From positions 1-6,455 of the forward strand of contig CAMPCR010000045.1 of NCBI GenBank assembly GCA_946646575.1: a stretch of DNA of 6,455 bases. Reading direction: 5' to 3'. Shown here piece by piece: positions 1-4,990 of the stretch. Numbering within the stretch: position 1 is the first letter of the stretch; each line of letters starts with the position of its first letter. Under the pieces are notes generated by a model. That model saw nothing but the letters and a program-made list of their open reading frames with translations, did no database searches and was not told the DNA's origin. The translations under genes and the position numbers were made by a program. This DNA comes from UBA3222 sp002363035. Lineage in GTDB: Bacteria > Verrucomicrobiota > Verrucomicrobiia > Opitutales > UBA9783.

Positions 1-176
1 TGCGCGCAAAAGACACGGGAGGAATAGAGGAAGGAGAGGAAGAAGTCGAACCGTATTCCATGGAGGAATTGGATGAAAGCATACATGAAGCAAAAGAAGC
101 CATCCGAGAAGTCAAAAGCGGCAAATTAAAGCCTTACGAAACGACCGAGGAACTTTTCAATGCACTCGGGATATGA
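1..176 (+). CDS. type II antitoxin, C-terminal part (5' end outside window)
   Basis: An open frame runs from the window edge (first full codon at base 3) to a TGA at 174-176, giving 57 residues with no start needed. It is very acidic at first (Glu-rich, about residues 9-16). It then forms a likely helix and ends in a segment reading SGKLKPYETTEELFNALGI. That ending resembles the C-terminal, toxin-wrapping part of RelB/DinJ-like antitoxins, although Phd/YefM-type antitoxins also end in similar short helices. The stop overlaps the start of the next gene in an ATGA, the usual translational coupling of antitoxin and toxin. The expected role is to bind and neutralise the toxin and, with its missing N-terminal DNA-binding part, to repress the operon. 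An ATG at 60 could start a 38-residue protein, but the open frame upstream favours a longer truncated gene. The family is uncertain; the antitoxin role is inferred mainly from the neighbour. Confidence 0.65.
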   Translation, partial: RAKDTGGIEEGEEEVEPYSMEELDESIHEAKEAIREVKSGKLKPYETTEELFNALGI

Positions 177-421
177 AAACAATCTTCAAAAAGCGTTTTT
201 TGCAGGATATTGAAAAAGCCAAAAATACGCATATTTTCCCGAAGATAAAACGGCTAATCGAAATCGTGAGCAAAAATCCCTTTCAAACGCCACCTCCTTA
301 CGAAAAATTAAAAGGCTACCGTAATACCTACTCGCGAAGGATTAACGAACAGCACCGTCTTGTCTACATTGTTGAGGACGGAATTGTTTCTTTTGCGCGT
401 TGTTGGAGCCACTACAAATAG
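173..421 (+). CDS. Txe/YoeB-family mRNA interferase toxin
   Basis: This 82-residue protein has the usual YoeB/Txe size (E. coli YoeB has 84). By my alignment to YoeB from memory, the catalytic set is kept: Glu44 (YoeB Glu46), Arg62 in the motif RINEQHRLVY (YoeB Arg65), and the C-terminal His80-Tyr81 (YoeB His83-Tyr84). A Tyr-Ser-Arg-Arg stretch at 53-56 matches the family's W/YSRRI. Members of this family bind the ribosomal A site and cut mRNA during translation when the antitoxin is degraded. The ATG overlaps the antitoxin stop by four bases and has no clear ribosome site of its own, so translation is probably coupled. The module looks intact at the toxin end: no frameshift, and every key residue is present. 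The toxin assignment is strong; activity is inferred. Confidence 0.9.
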   Translation: MKTIFKKRFLQDIEKAKNTHIFPKIKRLIEIVSKNPFQTPPPYEKLKGYRNTYSRRINEQHRLVYIVEDGIVSFARCWSHYK

Positions 422-524
422 GCGGAGGCGGTAAAAAGCGGAATTGTTATATGCCCTTGGTTCTTTTGGAAGCATACCGATTTATATCCTTGCATTTAAA
501 AAAATAAGCCTTTAGAAAGCGGGT

Positions 525-1268
525 ATGGGGTGGCTGGAAGGACATACGGCGGTTATAACGGGTGCCGGGCGCGGCATTGGGAAAGCAATCGCGGAATCCT
601 TCGCAAAGGAGGGCGCGACGGTCTTGTGCGTCAGCCGTAATCCGGAAAATTGCCAATCGGTTGCCGATGAAATTCGCTCTTCGGGCGGTCAAGCGGATGC
701 GTTTCCGATGGATGTTTCCGACAAGGCAAATATCGCGGAAGTTTGCCAAACGCTTTTGGAACGCTATCCGAAAGTCGATATCCTGGTGAATAATGCGGGC
801 ATTATTCGCGATAAATTGTTCATCAAAATGAGCGATGACGATTGGGAACAGGTGCTCTTCACGGATTTGTTCAGTGCTTTTTATATTTGTAAGCAGTTTG
901 TACCGTTTATGGCGCGGAACCGTTGGGGACGCGTTATTAATATGGCGTCGGTTTCGGGCGTGATGGGAAATGCGGGGCAAACAAATTATGCGGCGGCAAA
1001 AGGCGGTTTGCTCGGCTTTACGAAATCCCTGGCGAAGGAACTGGCGGGGCGCGCGGTTACGGTCAATGCAATTGCGCCCGGGTTTGTCGATACCCAAATG
1101 GCGCAAAGTCTCGGCGCGGAGACGTTGGAGCAGGTTAAGAAGATGATTCCGTCGAAACGTTTGGGAACGGCGGAAGACGTCGCCAACGCCGCGGTCTTTT
1201 TGGCTTCCGACGAGGCTTCCTACATAACGGGACAGGTGCTGCACCTGAACGGCGGTTTGTACATGTAG
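525..1268 (+). CDS. fabG: 3-oxoacyl-[acyl-carrier-protein] reductase FabG
   Basis: This 247-residue classical short-chain dehydrogenase has the typical FabG length. It would reduce 3-oxoacyl-ACP to 3-hydroxyacyl-ACP with NADPH in fatty-acid elongation, as a cytosolic tetramer. Visible motifs are the Rossmann TGAGRGIG at 12-19, NNAG at 89-92, Ser142, Tyr155 and Lys159 (S-Y-K triad in ASVSG...NYAAAK), IAPGFVDT at 183-190, and the C-terminal LNGGLYM typical of FabG. Odd point: the tetrad Asn of E. coli FabG (N110, in TNL) is Asp114 here (TDL). The ATG follows an in-frame TAG at 513-515 and no upstream start exists, so the start is firm, but no good ribosome site precedes it. A weak promoter-like pair lies upstream (TTGGTT at 457-462, TTATAT at 482-487, 19-base spacer). 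acpP follows after 63 bases, which supports the FabG name over a generic SDR. Confidence 0.93.
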   Translation: MGWLEGHTAVITGAGRGIGKAIAESFAKEGATVLCVSRNPENCQSVADEIRSSGGQADAFPMDVSDKANIAEVCQTLLERYPKVDILVNNAGIIRDKLFIKMSDDDWEQVLFTDLFSAFYICKQFVPFMARNRWGRVINMASVSGVMGNAGQTNYAAAKGGLLGFTKSLAKELAGRAVTVNAIAPGFVDTQMAQSLGAETLEQVKKMIPSKRLGTAEDVANAAVFLASDEASYITGQVLHLNGGLYM

Positions 1269-1331
1269 CGAAAACGGCTTGCCTTCCCGAAAAAAACCTT
1301 TATCGTAGAAGTGTAAAATTTAACGGATCTT

Positions 1332-1616
1332 ATGACAGAAAATACATCAAGAAATGCGCCTGTTCTGAGTGTTCGGGAGCAAGTCCAAAATGTCATCGTT
1401 GAAGTTCTCGGCGTTAAGCCGGAGCAGGTGACGGATGAAGCTTCTTTCAAGGATGATTTGGGTGCGGATTCTTTGGATCAGGTGGAATTGATAATGAAGT
1501 TGGAAGAAGTTTTTAAAGAAAAAATCAACGGCGAAATTTCCGAAAAAGATGCCGAACAGCTGACAACCGTCGGCAGCGTCATTAAGTACATCGAAAACGA
1601 CGGAAAGATCGCTTAA
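1332..1616 (+). CDS. acpP: acyl carrier protein
   Basis: This is an acidic four-helix carrier protein of 94 residues. The signature GADSLD is at 44-49, with Ser47 as the attachment point for 4'-phosphopantetheine added by AcpS. The following helix (QVELIMKLEEVF, 50-61) and the later DAEQLTTVGSVIKYIE segment (73-88) are standard. It carries growing acyl chains between FabG, FabF and the other enzymes of fatty-acid synthesis. Compared with E. coli AcpP (78 residues), there is about a 10-residue extra N-terminus (TENTSRNAPV) and about four extra residues between helices II and III (KEKINGEIS). No ATG, GTG or TTG near the core start offers a shorter version. Only a poor GGA (1325-1327), four bases from the ATG, resembles a ribosome site. 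It lies between fabG and fabF, the expected context. Confidence 0.95.
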   Translation: MTENTSRNAPVLSVREQVQNVIVEVLGVKPEQVTDEASFKDDLGADSLDQVELIMKLEEVFKEKINGEISEKDAEQLTTVGSVIKYIENDGKIA

Positions 1617-1618
1617 AG

Positions 1619-1642
1619 CTTGAACGGTTCAAGACGATTTTT
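1619..1642 (+). terminator. weak candidate terminator after acpP
   Basis: A six-base inverted repeat, CTTGAA then loop CGG then TTCAAG (1619-1633), begins two bases after the acpP stop. ACGA and five T follow (1638-1642). The stem is short and the T run is set off by four bases, so termination would be partial at best. It would fit a higher level of acpP message than fabF message. Confidence 0.3.
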
Positions 1643-1762
1643 CGACGGGAAACACCTGTGGAAGCGGCTACGGGAGTTGTGGGTGTGTTTCTGAAGGAAA
1701 AGTTCGTAATTTGCTTTAATTTCCCTGTGACTTTTGTTGGCGAATGTACATATATCGCGGAT

Positions 1763-1835
1763 CGGTTTCGGAAACATACGCTCTGCGATTTATGATTGAC
1801 TTGTCGGTTTAATCTGATCGGAAACCGTTATTTTT
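1763..1835 (+). promoter_or_regulatory. stem-loop leader in front of fabF (possible attenuator or operator)
   Basis: The 225-base gap between acpP and fabF ends in a hairpin. CGGTTT at 1805-1810 pairs with AAACCG at 1822-1827 over an 11-base loop, followed by TTATTTTT (1828-1835), and the fabF ATG is at 1842. Further up, CGGTTTC (1763-1769) can pair with GAAACCG (1821-1827) instead, which would break the local hairpin. The upstream copy is also half of a near-palindrome, GTTTC-G-GAAAC (1765-1775). Such competing pairs fit an attenuator, while the repeated CGGTTT/AAACCG boxes could equally be an operator. A TTGACT (1796-1801) lies in the same stretch but has no matching -10 at normal spacing. 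The function is inferred from base pairing alone. Confidence 0.3.
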
Positions 1836-1841
1836 AGTGAT

Positions 1842-3086
1842 ATGAACGACCGTCGTGTTGTTATTACCGGCTTAGGAACGGTAAATGCCCTGGGACATAA
1901 CGTCGAAGCGTTCTGGTCGGCGCTGATTGCAGGTCGCTCGGGAATACGAACCGTATCGCACTTTGACGCGTCCGATCTACCGTGCAAGGTGGCTTCGGAG
2001 GTTATCGGCTTCGATCCGTCGCCGTATATGGACGCGAAGGAAATCAACCGCACCGATCCTTATATTCAATACGCGGTTGCCGCCGCTAAAATGGCGGTTA
2101 AAGATGCGAATTTATCGATTTCGGATGCCGAATCGGAACGTTGCGGCGTGTTGATTGGCACCGGCATCGGCGGCATGCAAAACATCCAGGAACAATCGTT
2201 TAAACTTTTTTCCAAGGGTCCCAGGTATATTTCGCCGTTCATGATCCCGTCCATTATCTGCAATATGGCTTCGGGAACGGTCGCAATTGCGCTTGGCATG
2301 CGAGGACCGAGTTTCGGTATCGTCAGTGCCTGTTCGTCCGGTTCGCACGCCATCGGAGAAGCATACCGTTGCCTGCAATGCGGCGATGCAGATGTCATGG
2401 TTGCGGGCGGTGCGGAAGCGGCAGTACAGATATTAGCGTTTTCGGGCTTTTGCTCCATGAAGGCTCTGAGTACACATTTTAACGATTGCCCCGAAAAAGC
2501 GAGCCGACCGTTTGATGCGCAACGCGACGGCTTCGTGATGGGGGAGGGGGCAGGTATTTTGGTATTGGAAACGCTGGAACATGCGCAGAAACGCGGCGCA
2601 CACATCTATTGCGAACTGGCAGGTTATGCGGCTTCCTGCGATGCCTTCCATATTACGCGTCCCGAACCGTCTGGAAGGGCTTTGATTTCGTGCTTCAGGG
2701 CACTGTTGGAAAAATCAAAAACTCCCATCGATGCGGTTGATTACATCAATGCTCACGGTACATCAACGCACTACAACGATTTATTGGAAACGCAGGCAAT
2801 CAAAGCGGTTTTCGGCGAACATGCGAAAGCGTTAAATATCAGTTCCATTAAATCGATGCTGGGACACTTGCTCGGCGCGGCAGGCGCGGTTGAAGCTGTC
2901 GCAACCGTCAAAACCTTAGAGACGGGCACTATTCCGCCGACGATCAATTACGAACATCCCGACCCCGAGTGCGATTTAAATTATACTCCAAACAAAGCCG
3001 TTGAACGCAATGTTGAAGTTGCGATTTCCGATAATCTGGGCTTTGGCGGTCAAAACAGCGCGCTGTTGTTTAGGAAGTTTCACTAA
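1842..3086 (+). CDS. fabF: 3-oxoacyl-[acyl-carrier-protein] synthase II (KAS II, FabF)
   Basis: This is a 414-residue condensing enzyme of the KAS I/II thiolase fold, of normal FabF length (about 410-415). It condenses malonyl-ACP with acyl-ACP, releasing CO2, to lengthen the chain by two carbons. The Cys-His-His active site is complete: Cys164 in VSACSSGSHAIG, His305 in NAHGTST, and His342 in KSMLGHLLGAAGAVE, with Lys337 also present. The gatekeeper-loop motif is LGFGGQNS at 399-406 (Phe401 follows Gly400), where GFGGTN is more usual. RPFDAQRDGFVMGEGAG (222-238) is a family hallmark. The residue after GTST is His (GTSTHYND), where Pro is common. FabB is a less likely name, because the sequence runs closer to FabF through the C-terminus. 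No ribosome site is visible before the ATG. It is the last gene of the plus-strand fab cluster and faces a convergent gene. Confidence 0.95.
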   Translation: MNDRRVVITGLGTVNALGHNVEAFWSALIAGRSGIRTVSHFDASDLPCKVASEVIGFDPSPYMDAKEINRTDPYIQYAVAAAKMAVKDANLSISDAESERCGVLIGTGIGGMQNIQEQSFKLFSKGPRYISPFMIPSIICNMASGTVAIALGMRGPSFGIVSACSSGSHAIGEAYRCLQCGDADVMVAGGAEAAVQILAFSGFCSMKALSTHFNDCPEKASRPFDAQRDGFVMGEGAGILVLETLEHAQKRGAHIYCELAGYAASCDAFHITRPEPSGRALISCFRALLEKSKTPIDAVDYINAHGTSTHYNDLLETQAIKAVFGEHAKALNISSIKSMLGHLLGAAGAVEAVATVKTLETGTIPPTINYEHPDPECDLNYTPNKAVERNVEVAISDNLGFGGQNSALLFRKFH

Positions 3087-3106
3087 AATTACGGTATTTT
3101 TTGAAG

Positions 3107-3132
3107 AAATTAAGGAATTTTTATTTTTTACG
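3107..3132 (+). terminator. candidate terminator downstream of fabF
   Basis: AAATT, loop AAGG, then AATTT (3107-3120) is followed at once by a T-rich run (TTATTTTTTA, ending near 3130), 21 bases after the fabF stop. The stem is pure A-T and weak, but the U-tract is strong and the position between convergent genes is right. A second repeat with a long loop (CTGAAAAA 3135-3142, TTTTTCAG 3162-3169) lies just beyond and could help. Confidence 0.3.
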
Positions 3133-3182
3133 TTCTGAAAAACCGCAAATCACACAGGCATTTTTTCAGGCGAGTCGCACAC

Positions 3183-3206
3183 AAAAAAACTGAGGTTTCA
3201 AACTCC
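3183..3206 (-). terminator. candidate Rho-independent terminator for the rodZ-DUF151 operon
   Basis: Read on the minus strand, GAGTT, loop TGA, then AACCTC (one bulged C) forms a short stem at 3205-3192. AG and an uninterrupted run of seven T follow (3189-3183). It sits about 44 bases past the stop of the minus-strand gene at 3250, where a terminator is expected. The stem is short, so this is moderate evidence. Confidence 0.4.
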
Positions 3207-3249
3207 GTAGACAAACTTTAGGAACACTTTTTAAAACTAAAATCTTCCG

Positions 3250-3693
3250 CTATTCCTTCATCTTCAAAAAATTCTCCAACAAATCGCCCGCATCCGACAA
3301 AGATTGAAACAAACCGCCGTCAATCGCGATCGGTTTGCCGGTTGCCAGACTCAGGAGGATGGCGTCGCTGGGGCGAACGTCCAATTCCGTGAGATGCGTC
3401 AGGGAACCGCACGATTGTTGACAAATAATCTTTGCGAAAAAAGTTTCTTTTTCGGCACGGTAAAGGACGATATGCCGTACGGAAATATCCAATCCGAACA
3501 GCAGGTAGCGCATGAAGTCAAATGTCAACGGGCGTGACGGGGCTTGTTTCGAAGACGCAAAGCGGATTTGCTCCCCCATAACGGGATCGACGTAGATAAT
3601 AAACGTCTTTTGCTCATTTCCCAAGAAGAGACAGGTTCCCGACGAGGTCATGACGACCTGTTTCAGACGAATAAAGGTATCTGCAATTTTCAT
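3250..3693 (-). CDS. bifunctional nuclease (BFN/DUF151) domain protein
   Basis: This 147-residue protein is nearly all one DUF151/BFN domain. Recognisable blocks are RPLTFDFMRYLL (54-65), the hydrophobic strand followed by TFFAKI (84-89), and the hallmark LDVRPSDAILLSLATGKPI (104-122), matching the family's DARPSDAIALA pattern. Plant members have been reported to have DNase and RNase activity; the role of bacterial members is mostly unknown and no catalytic residues can be claimed here. I chose the ATG at 3693 because it overlaps the stop of the upstream rodZ-like gene in an ATGA. A TTG at 3708 would add five residues (DSHS plus the start). The coupling predicts co-translation with the RodZ-like protein. 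No signal peptide or membrane segment is seen, so it is probably cytosolic. Confidence 0.85.
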   Translation of the reverse strand: MKIADTFIRLKQVVMTSSGTCLFLGNEQKTFIIYVDPVMGEQIRFASSKQAPSRPLTFDFMRYLLFGLDISVRHIVLYRAEKETFFAKIICQQSCGSLTHLTELDVRPSDAILLSLATGKPIAIDGGLFQSLSDAGDLLENFLKMKE

Positions 3694-4634
3694 GGAATGC
3701 GAATCCAACCGCGCCCGGACGTTTGAGGGCGAATGGCGGTACCGTCCGAACGCTCAATAACCAAGTTCCCGCCTTCGGAAAAGGAAACCTGCAGTGCCGC
3801 TTCTTTCGGAACCGGTTGTCGCGCGCCCGCTTCGAGCGTTCCGAAAAACACGCGCTTTTTATCCCGTTCGGTACGTACAAACACCTGAACGGGAGCCGAA
3901 GCGACCAGCGTGACGGTTTCGGAAGAAATCACACCCATTGGCATATCCGTTTCCGACTTCGATAAGACACGAGCGGTTGTTGTTTGTAAATCATCGGCGA
4001 CTAATCCGCGCGAGCCGTCGTCGACCGCTTTATCCGAAATACCGATGCCCCCTCCCTGCGTAAGGAACATTGAGGGTTCGGTTCGTGTCACAACAGTCGT
4101 ACTTTCTTCCGTCAGTGCGGGAATGATTTCCACTTCATTGACCACCAATGACGTTGCCTCCGTATCAATCGACGGCGTTTTTTTACGGGACCGACAACCG
4201 AATAAGAGCAACAATATCGCGCCGGCAATGGCAACGGATACAAAATACTTATGACGAAAAACGGCGCGAAAATCGACCTTTAAACGTTTCGACGGATGCG
4301 TCGGCGCTTCGGGCAAGGCTTGAGTATCTTCCTGCACCGTTTCTTCTCCTGTTTCAAATTGCAAACGCCCTAAAGACGGAAAGACCGCTTTTTTGGAAGT
4401 GCCCGTTAATGTTTCATACTCCGCCAAAAGTGCCGATGTATTCAGGTTTAGAAGTTTAACGTAAGCAATAAAAAAGCCGCGCGCGTAAATTTCCGGCAAT
4501 TTAACGGAAAACTCGCCCGCCTCAAAACCCGCCAAAATTTCCTTGGAAATGTTCAATTTCTCCGAAACATCCTCCAGTGACCAACCTGACTGTTGTCGCG
4601 CCTGTTGCAAACGTTCACCGAGGGTCGATTGCAT
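3690..4634 (-). CDS. rodZ: RodZ-like protein: HTH domain, transmembrane helix, periplasmic DUF4115-type domain
   Basis: This 314-residue protein (numbered from the ATG at 4634) has RodZ architecture. Residues 5-60 form an Xre-like helix-turn-helix (LGERLQQARQQSGWSLEDVSEKL, then LPEIYARGFFIAYVKLLNL, the RodZ-type YARGF...Y block). A linker and the basic stretch KRLKVDFRAVFRHK (117-130) precede one transmembrane helix at about 130-147. A Ser/Thr/Glu-rich linker of some 90 residues leads to a beta-rich end (VTLVASAPVQVFV...VIERSDG, about 241-298) like DUF4115. RodZ anchors MreB filaments at the inner membrane and guides rod-shape wall synthesis. The N-terminus faces the cytosol; the RSRKK just after the helix goes against the positive-inside rule. 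The Cys at the helix end (LFGC) is internal, so it is no lipoprotein site. A GTG at 4637 is an alternative start. DUF151 follows with an ATGA overlap. Confidence 0.85.
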   Translation of the reverse strand: MQSTLGERLQQARQQSGWSLEDVSEKLNISKEILAGFEAGEFSVKLPEIYARGFFIAYVKLLNLNTSALLAEYETLTGTSKKAVFPSLGRLQFETGEETVQEDTQALPEAPTHPSKRLKVDFRAVFRHKYFVSVAIAGAILLLLFGCRSRKKTPSIDTEATSLVVNEVEIIPALTEESTTVVTRTEPSMFLTQGGGIGISDKAVDDGSRGLVADDLQTTTARVLSKSETDMPMGVISSETVTLVASAPVQVFVRTERDKKRVFFGTLEAGARQPVPKEAALQVSFSEGGNLVIERSDGTAIRPQTSGRGWIRIP

Positions 4635-4645
4635 CACTTTTCTTC

Positions 4646-4673
4646 AGTGTACTCCGACGCACGTCCATCGCAA
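4646..4673 (-). promoter_or_regulatory. candidate sigma70 promoter of rodZ-DUF151
   Basis: On the minus strand, TTGCGA (4673-4668) and TACACT (4651-4646) are separated by 16 bases, each matching 4 of 6 consensus positions. Transcription would begin near 4639, two to five bases before the GTG/ATG start, so the message would be nearly leaderless. This is pattern matching only. Confidence 0.35.
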
Positions 4674-4700
4674 GATATTTTCGAAATAAAAGCGGCTTAA

Positions 4701-4718
4701 TTGCGGGAAAATCCGCAA
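4701..4718. promoter_or_regulatory. inverted repeat in the rodZ/rpsU divergent promoter region
   Basis: There is a perfect dyad, TTGCGG-GAAAAT-CCGCAA. It sits just upstream of the rpsU -35 box (4725) and about 28 bases upstream of the rodZ -35 box, so a dimeric regulator could touch both promoters. It could also be chance; no T-run follows on either strand, so it is not a terminator. Confidence 0.3.
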
Positions 4719-4724
4719 AAACGC

Positions 4725-4753
4725 TTGACGGTACCATGCCGGACGTGTTTCAT
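4725..4753 (+). promoter_or_regulatory. candidate sigma70 promoter of rpsU-rsmA
   Basis: TTGACG (4725-4730, 5 of 6) and TTTCAT (4748-4753, 4 of 6) are separated by 17 bases. The predicted start near 4760 leaves a leader of about 16 bases, just enough to hold the ribosome site at 4763. The tRNA promoter at 5859 has the same -35 and a similar -10 (TTGCAT), which supports both. Confidence 0.5.
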
Positions 4754-4762
4754 AAAGGCATC

Positions 4763-4768
4763 AGGAGA
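4763..4768 (+). promoter_or_regulatory. strong Shine-Dalgarno site of rpsU
   Basis: AGGAGA ends seven bases before the ATG at 4776, an ideal spacing. It fixes the rpsU start and rules out the upstream in-frame TTG at 4701. It is the only canonical site before any protein gene in this window. Confidence 0.85.
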
Positions 4769-4775
4769 AATTGGC

Positions 4776-4976
4776 ATGCCCGTTGATGTTAAAGTTCGCA
4801 AAGGTGAAACCGTCGAAAAGGCGTTGCGTCGGTTAAAGCGCAAGTTGATTTATGAAAATATCCTGCGCGATGCGAAGGACAAACGCTATTTCGAGGCACC
4901 CAGCGAAAAACGTCGTCGCAAGAAGAAAGTTGCCGCGTTTAACAATATGTTGCGCCAGAAGCACGACTTTTTATAA
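4776..4976 (+). CDS. rpsU: 30S ribosomal protein bS21
   Basis: This is a 66-residue, very basic protein of normal bS21 length. The N-terminal VKVRKGETVEKALRRLKRKL (5-24) is the family signature, and the tail PSEKRRRKKK (42-51) is the usual Arg/Lys-rich C-terminal helix, continuing to FNNMLR. bS21 binds the 30S platform near the 3' end of 16S rRNA and helps initiation; in Bacteroidia it helps to hide the anti-Shine-Dalgarno sequence. The start is set by AGGAGA at 4763. A longer frame from TTG 4701 adds 25 residues unlike bS21 and is rejected. rsmA starts 14 bases after the stop, so the two are probably one transcript. rodZ is divergent. A regulatory reading of the strong ribosome site is discussed in the findings. 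Confidence 0.96.
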   Translation: MPVDVKVRKGETVEKALRRLKRKLIYENILRDAKDKRYFEAPSEKRRRKKKVAAFNNMLRQKHDFL

Positions 4977-4990
4977 GTCGAATTGTTTCG

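Noticed and set aside
447..1244. A 265-codon open frame on the minus strand opposite fabG
   Set aside because: It lies almost wholly across a clear fabG and has a Arg/Asn/His-rich composition with no domain pattern; a shadow of the fabG reading frame.
1279..1319. Possible acpP promoter (TTGCCT and TAAAAT)
   Set aside because: The two boxes are 29 bases apart, too far for a sigma70 promoter, and no better -35 was found.
2066..2605. A 179-codon minus-strand frame inside fabF
   Set aside because: It is opposite the fabF active-site region, and its Cys/Ala/Pro-rich sequence shows no family; a codon-bias shadow.
3135..3169. Inverted repeat CTGAAAAA / TTTTTCAG in the convergent gap
   Set aside because: The stem is mostly A-T with a 19-base loop; mentioned as a possible helper to termination but not called as a feature of its own.
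3694..3708. TTG start at 3708 for the DUF151 protein
   Set aside because: It adds only five residues outside the domain, and the ATG at 3693 gives the classic ATGA overlap; it cannot be fully excluded.
4701..4976. Longer rpsU starting at TTG 4701 (91 residues)
   Set aside because: The added 25 residues are unlike bS21, would include the promoter, and the strong SD at 4763 points to ATG 4776.
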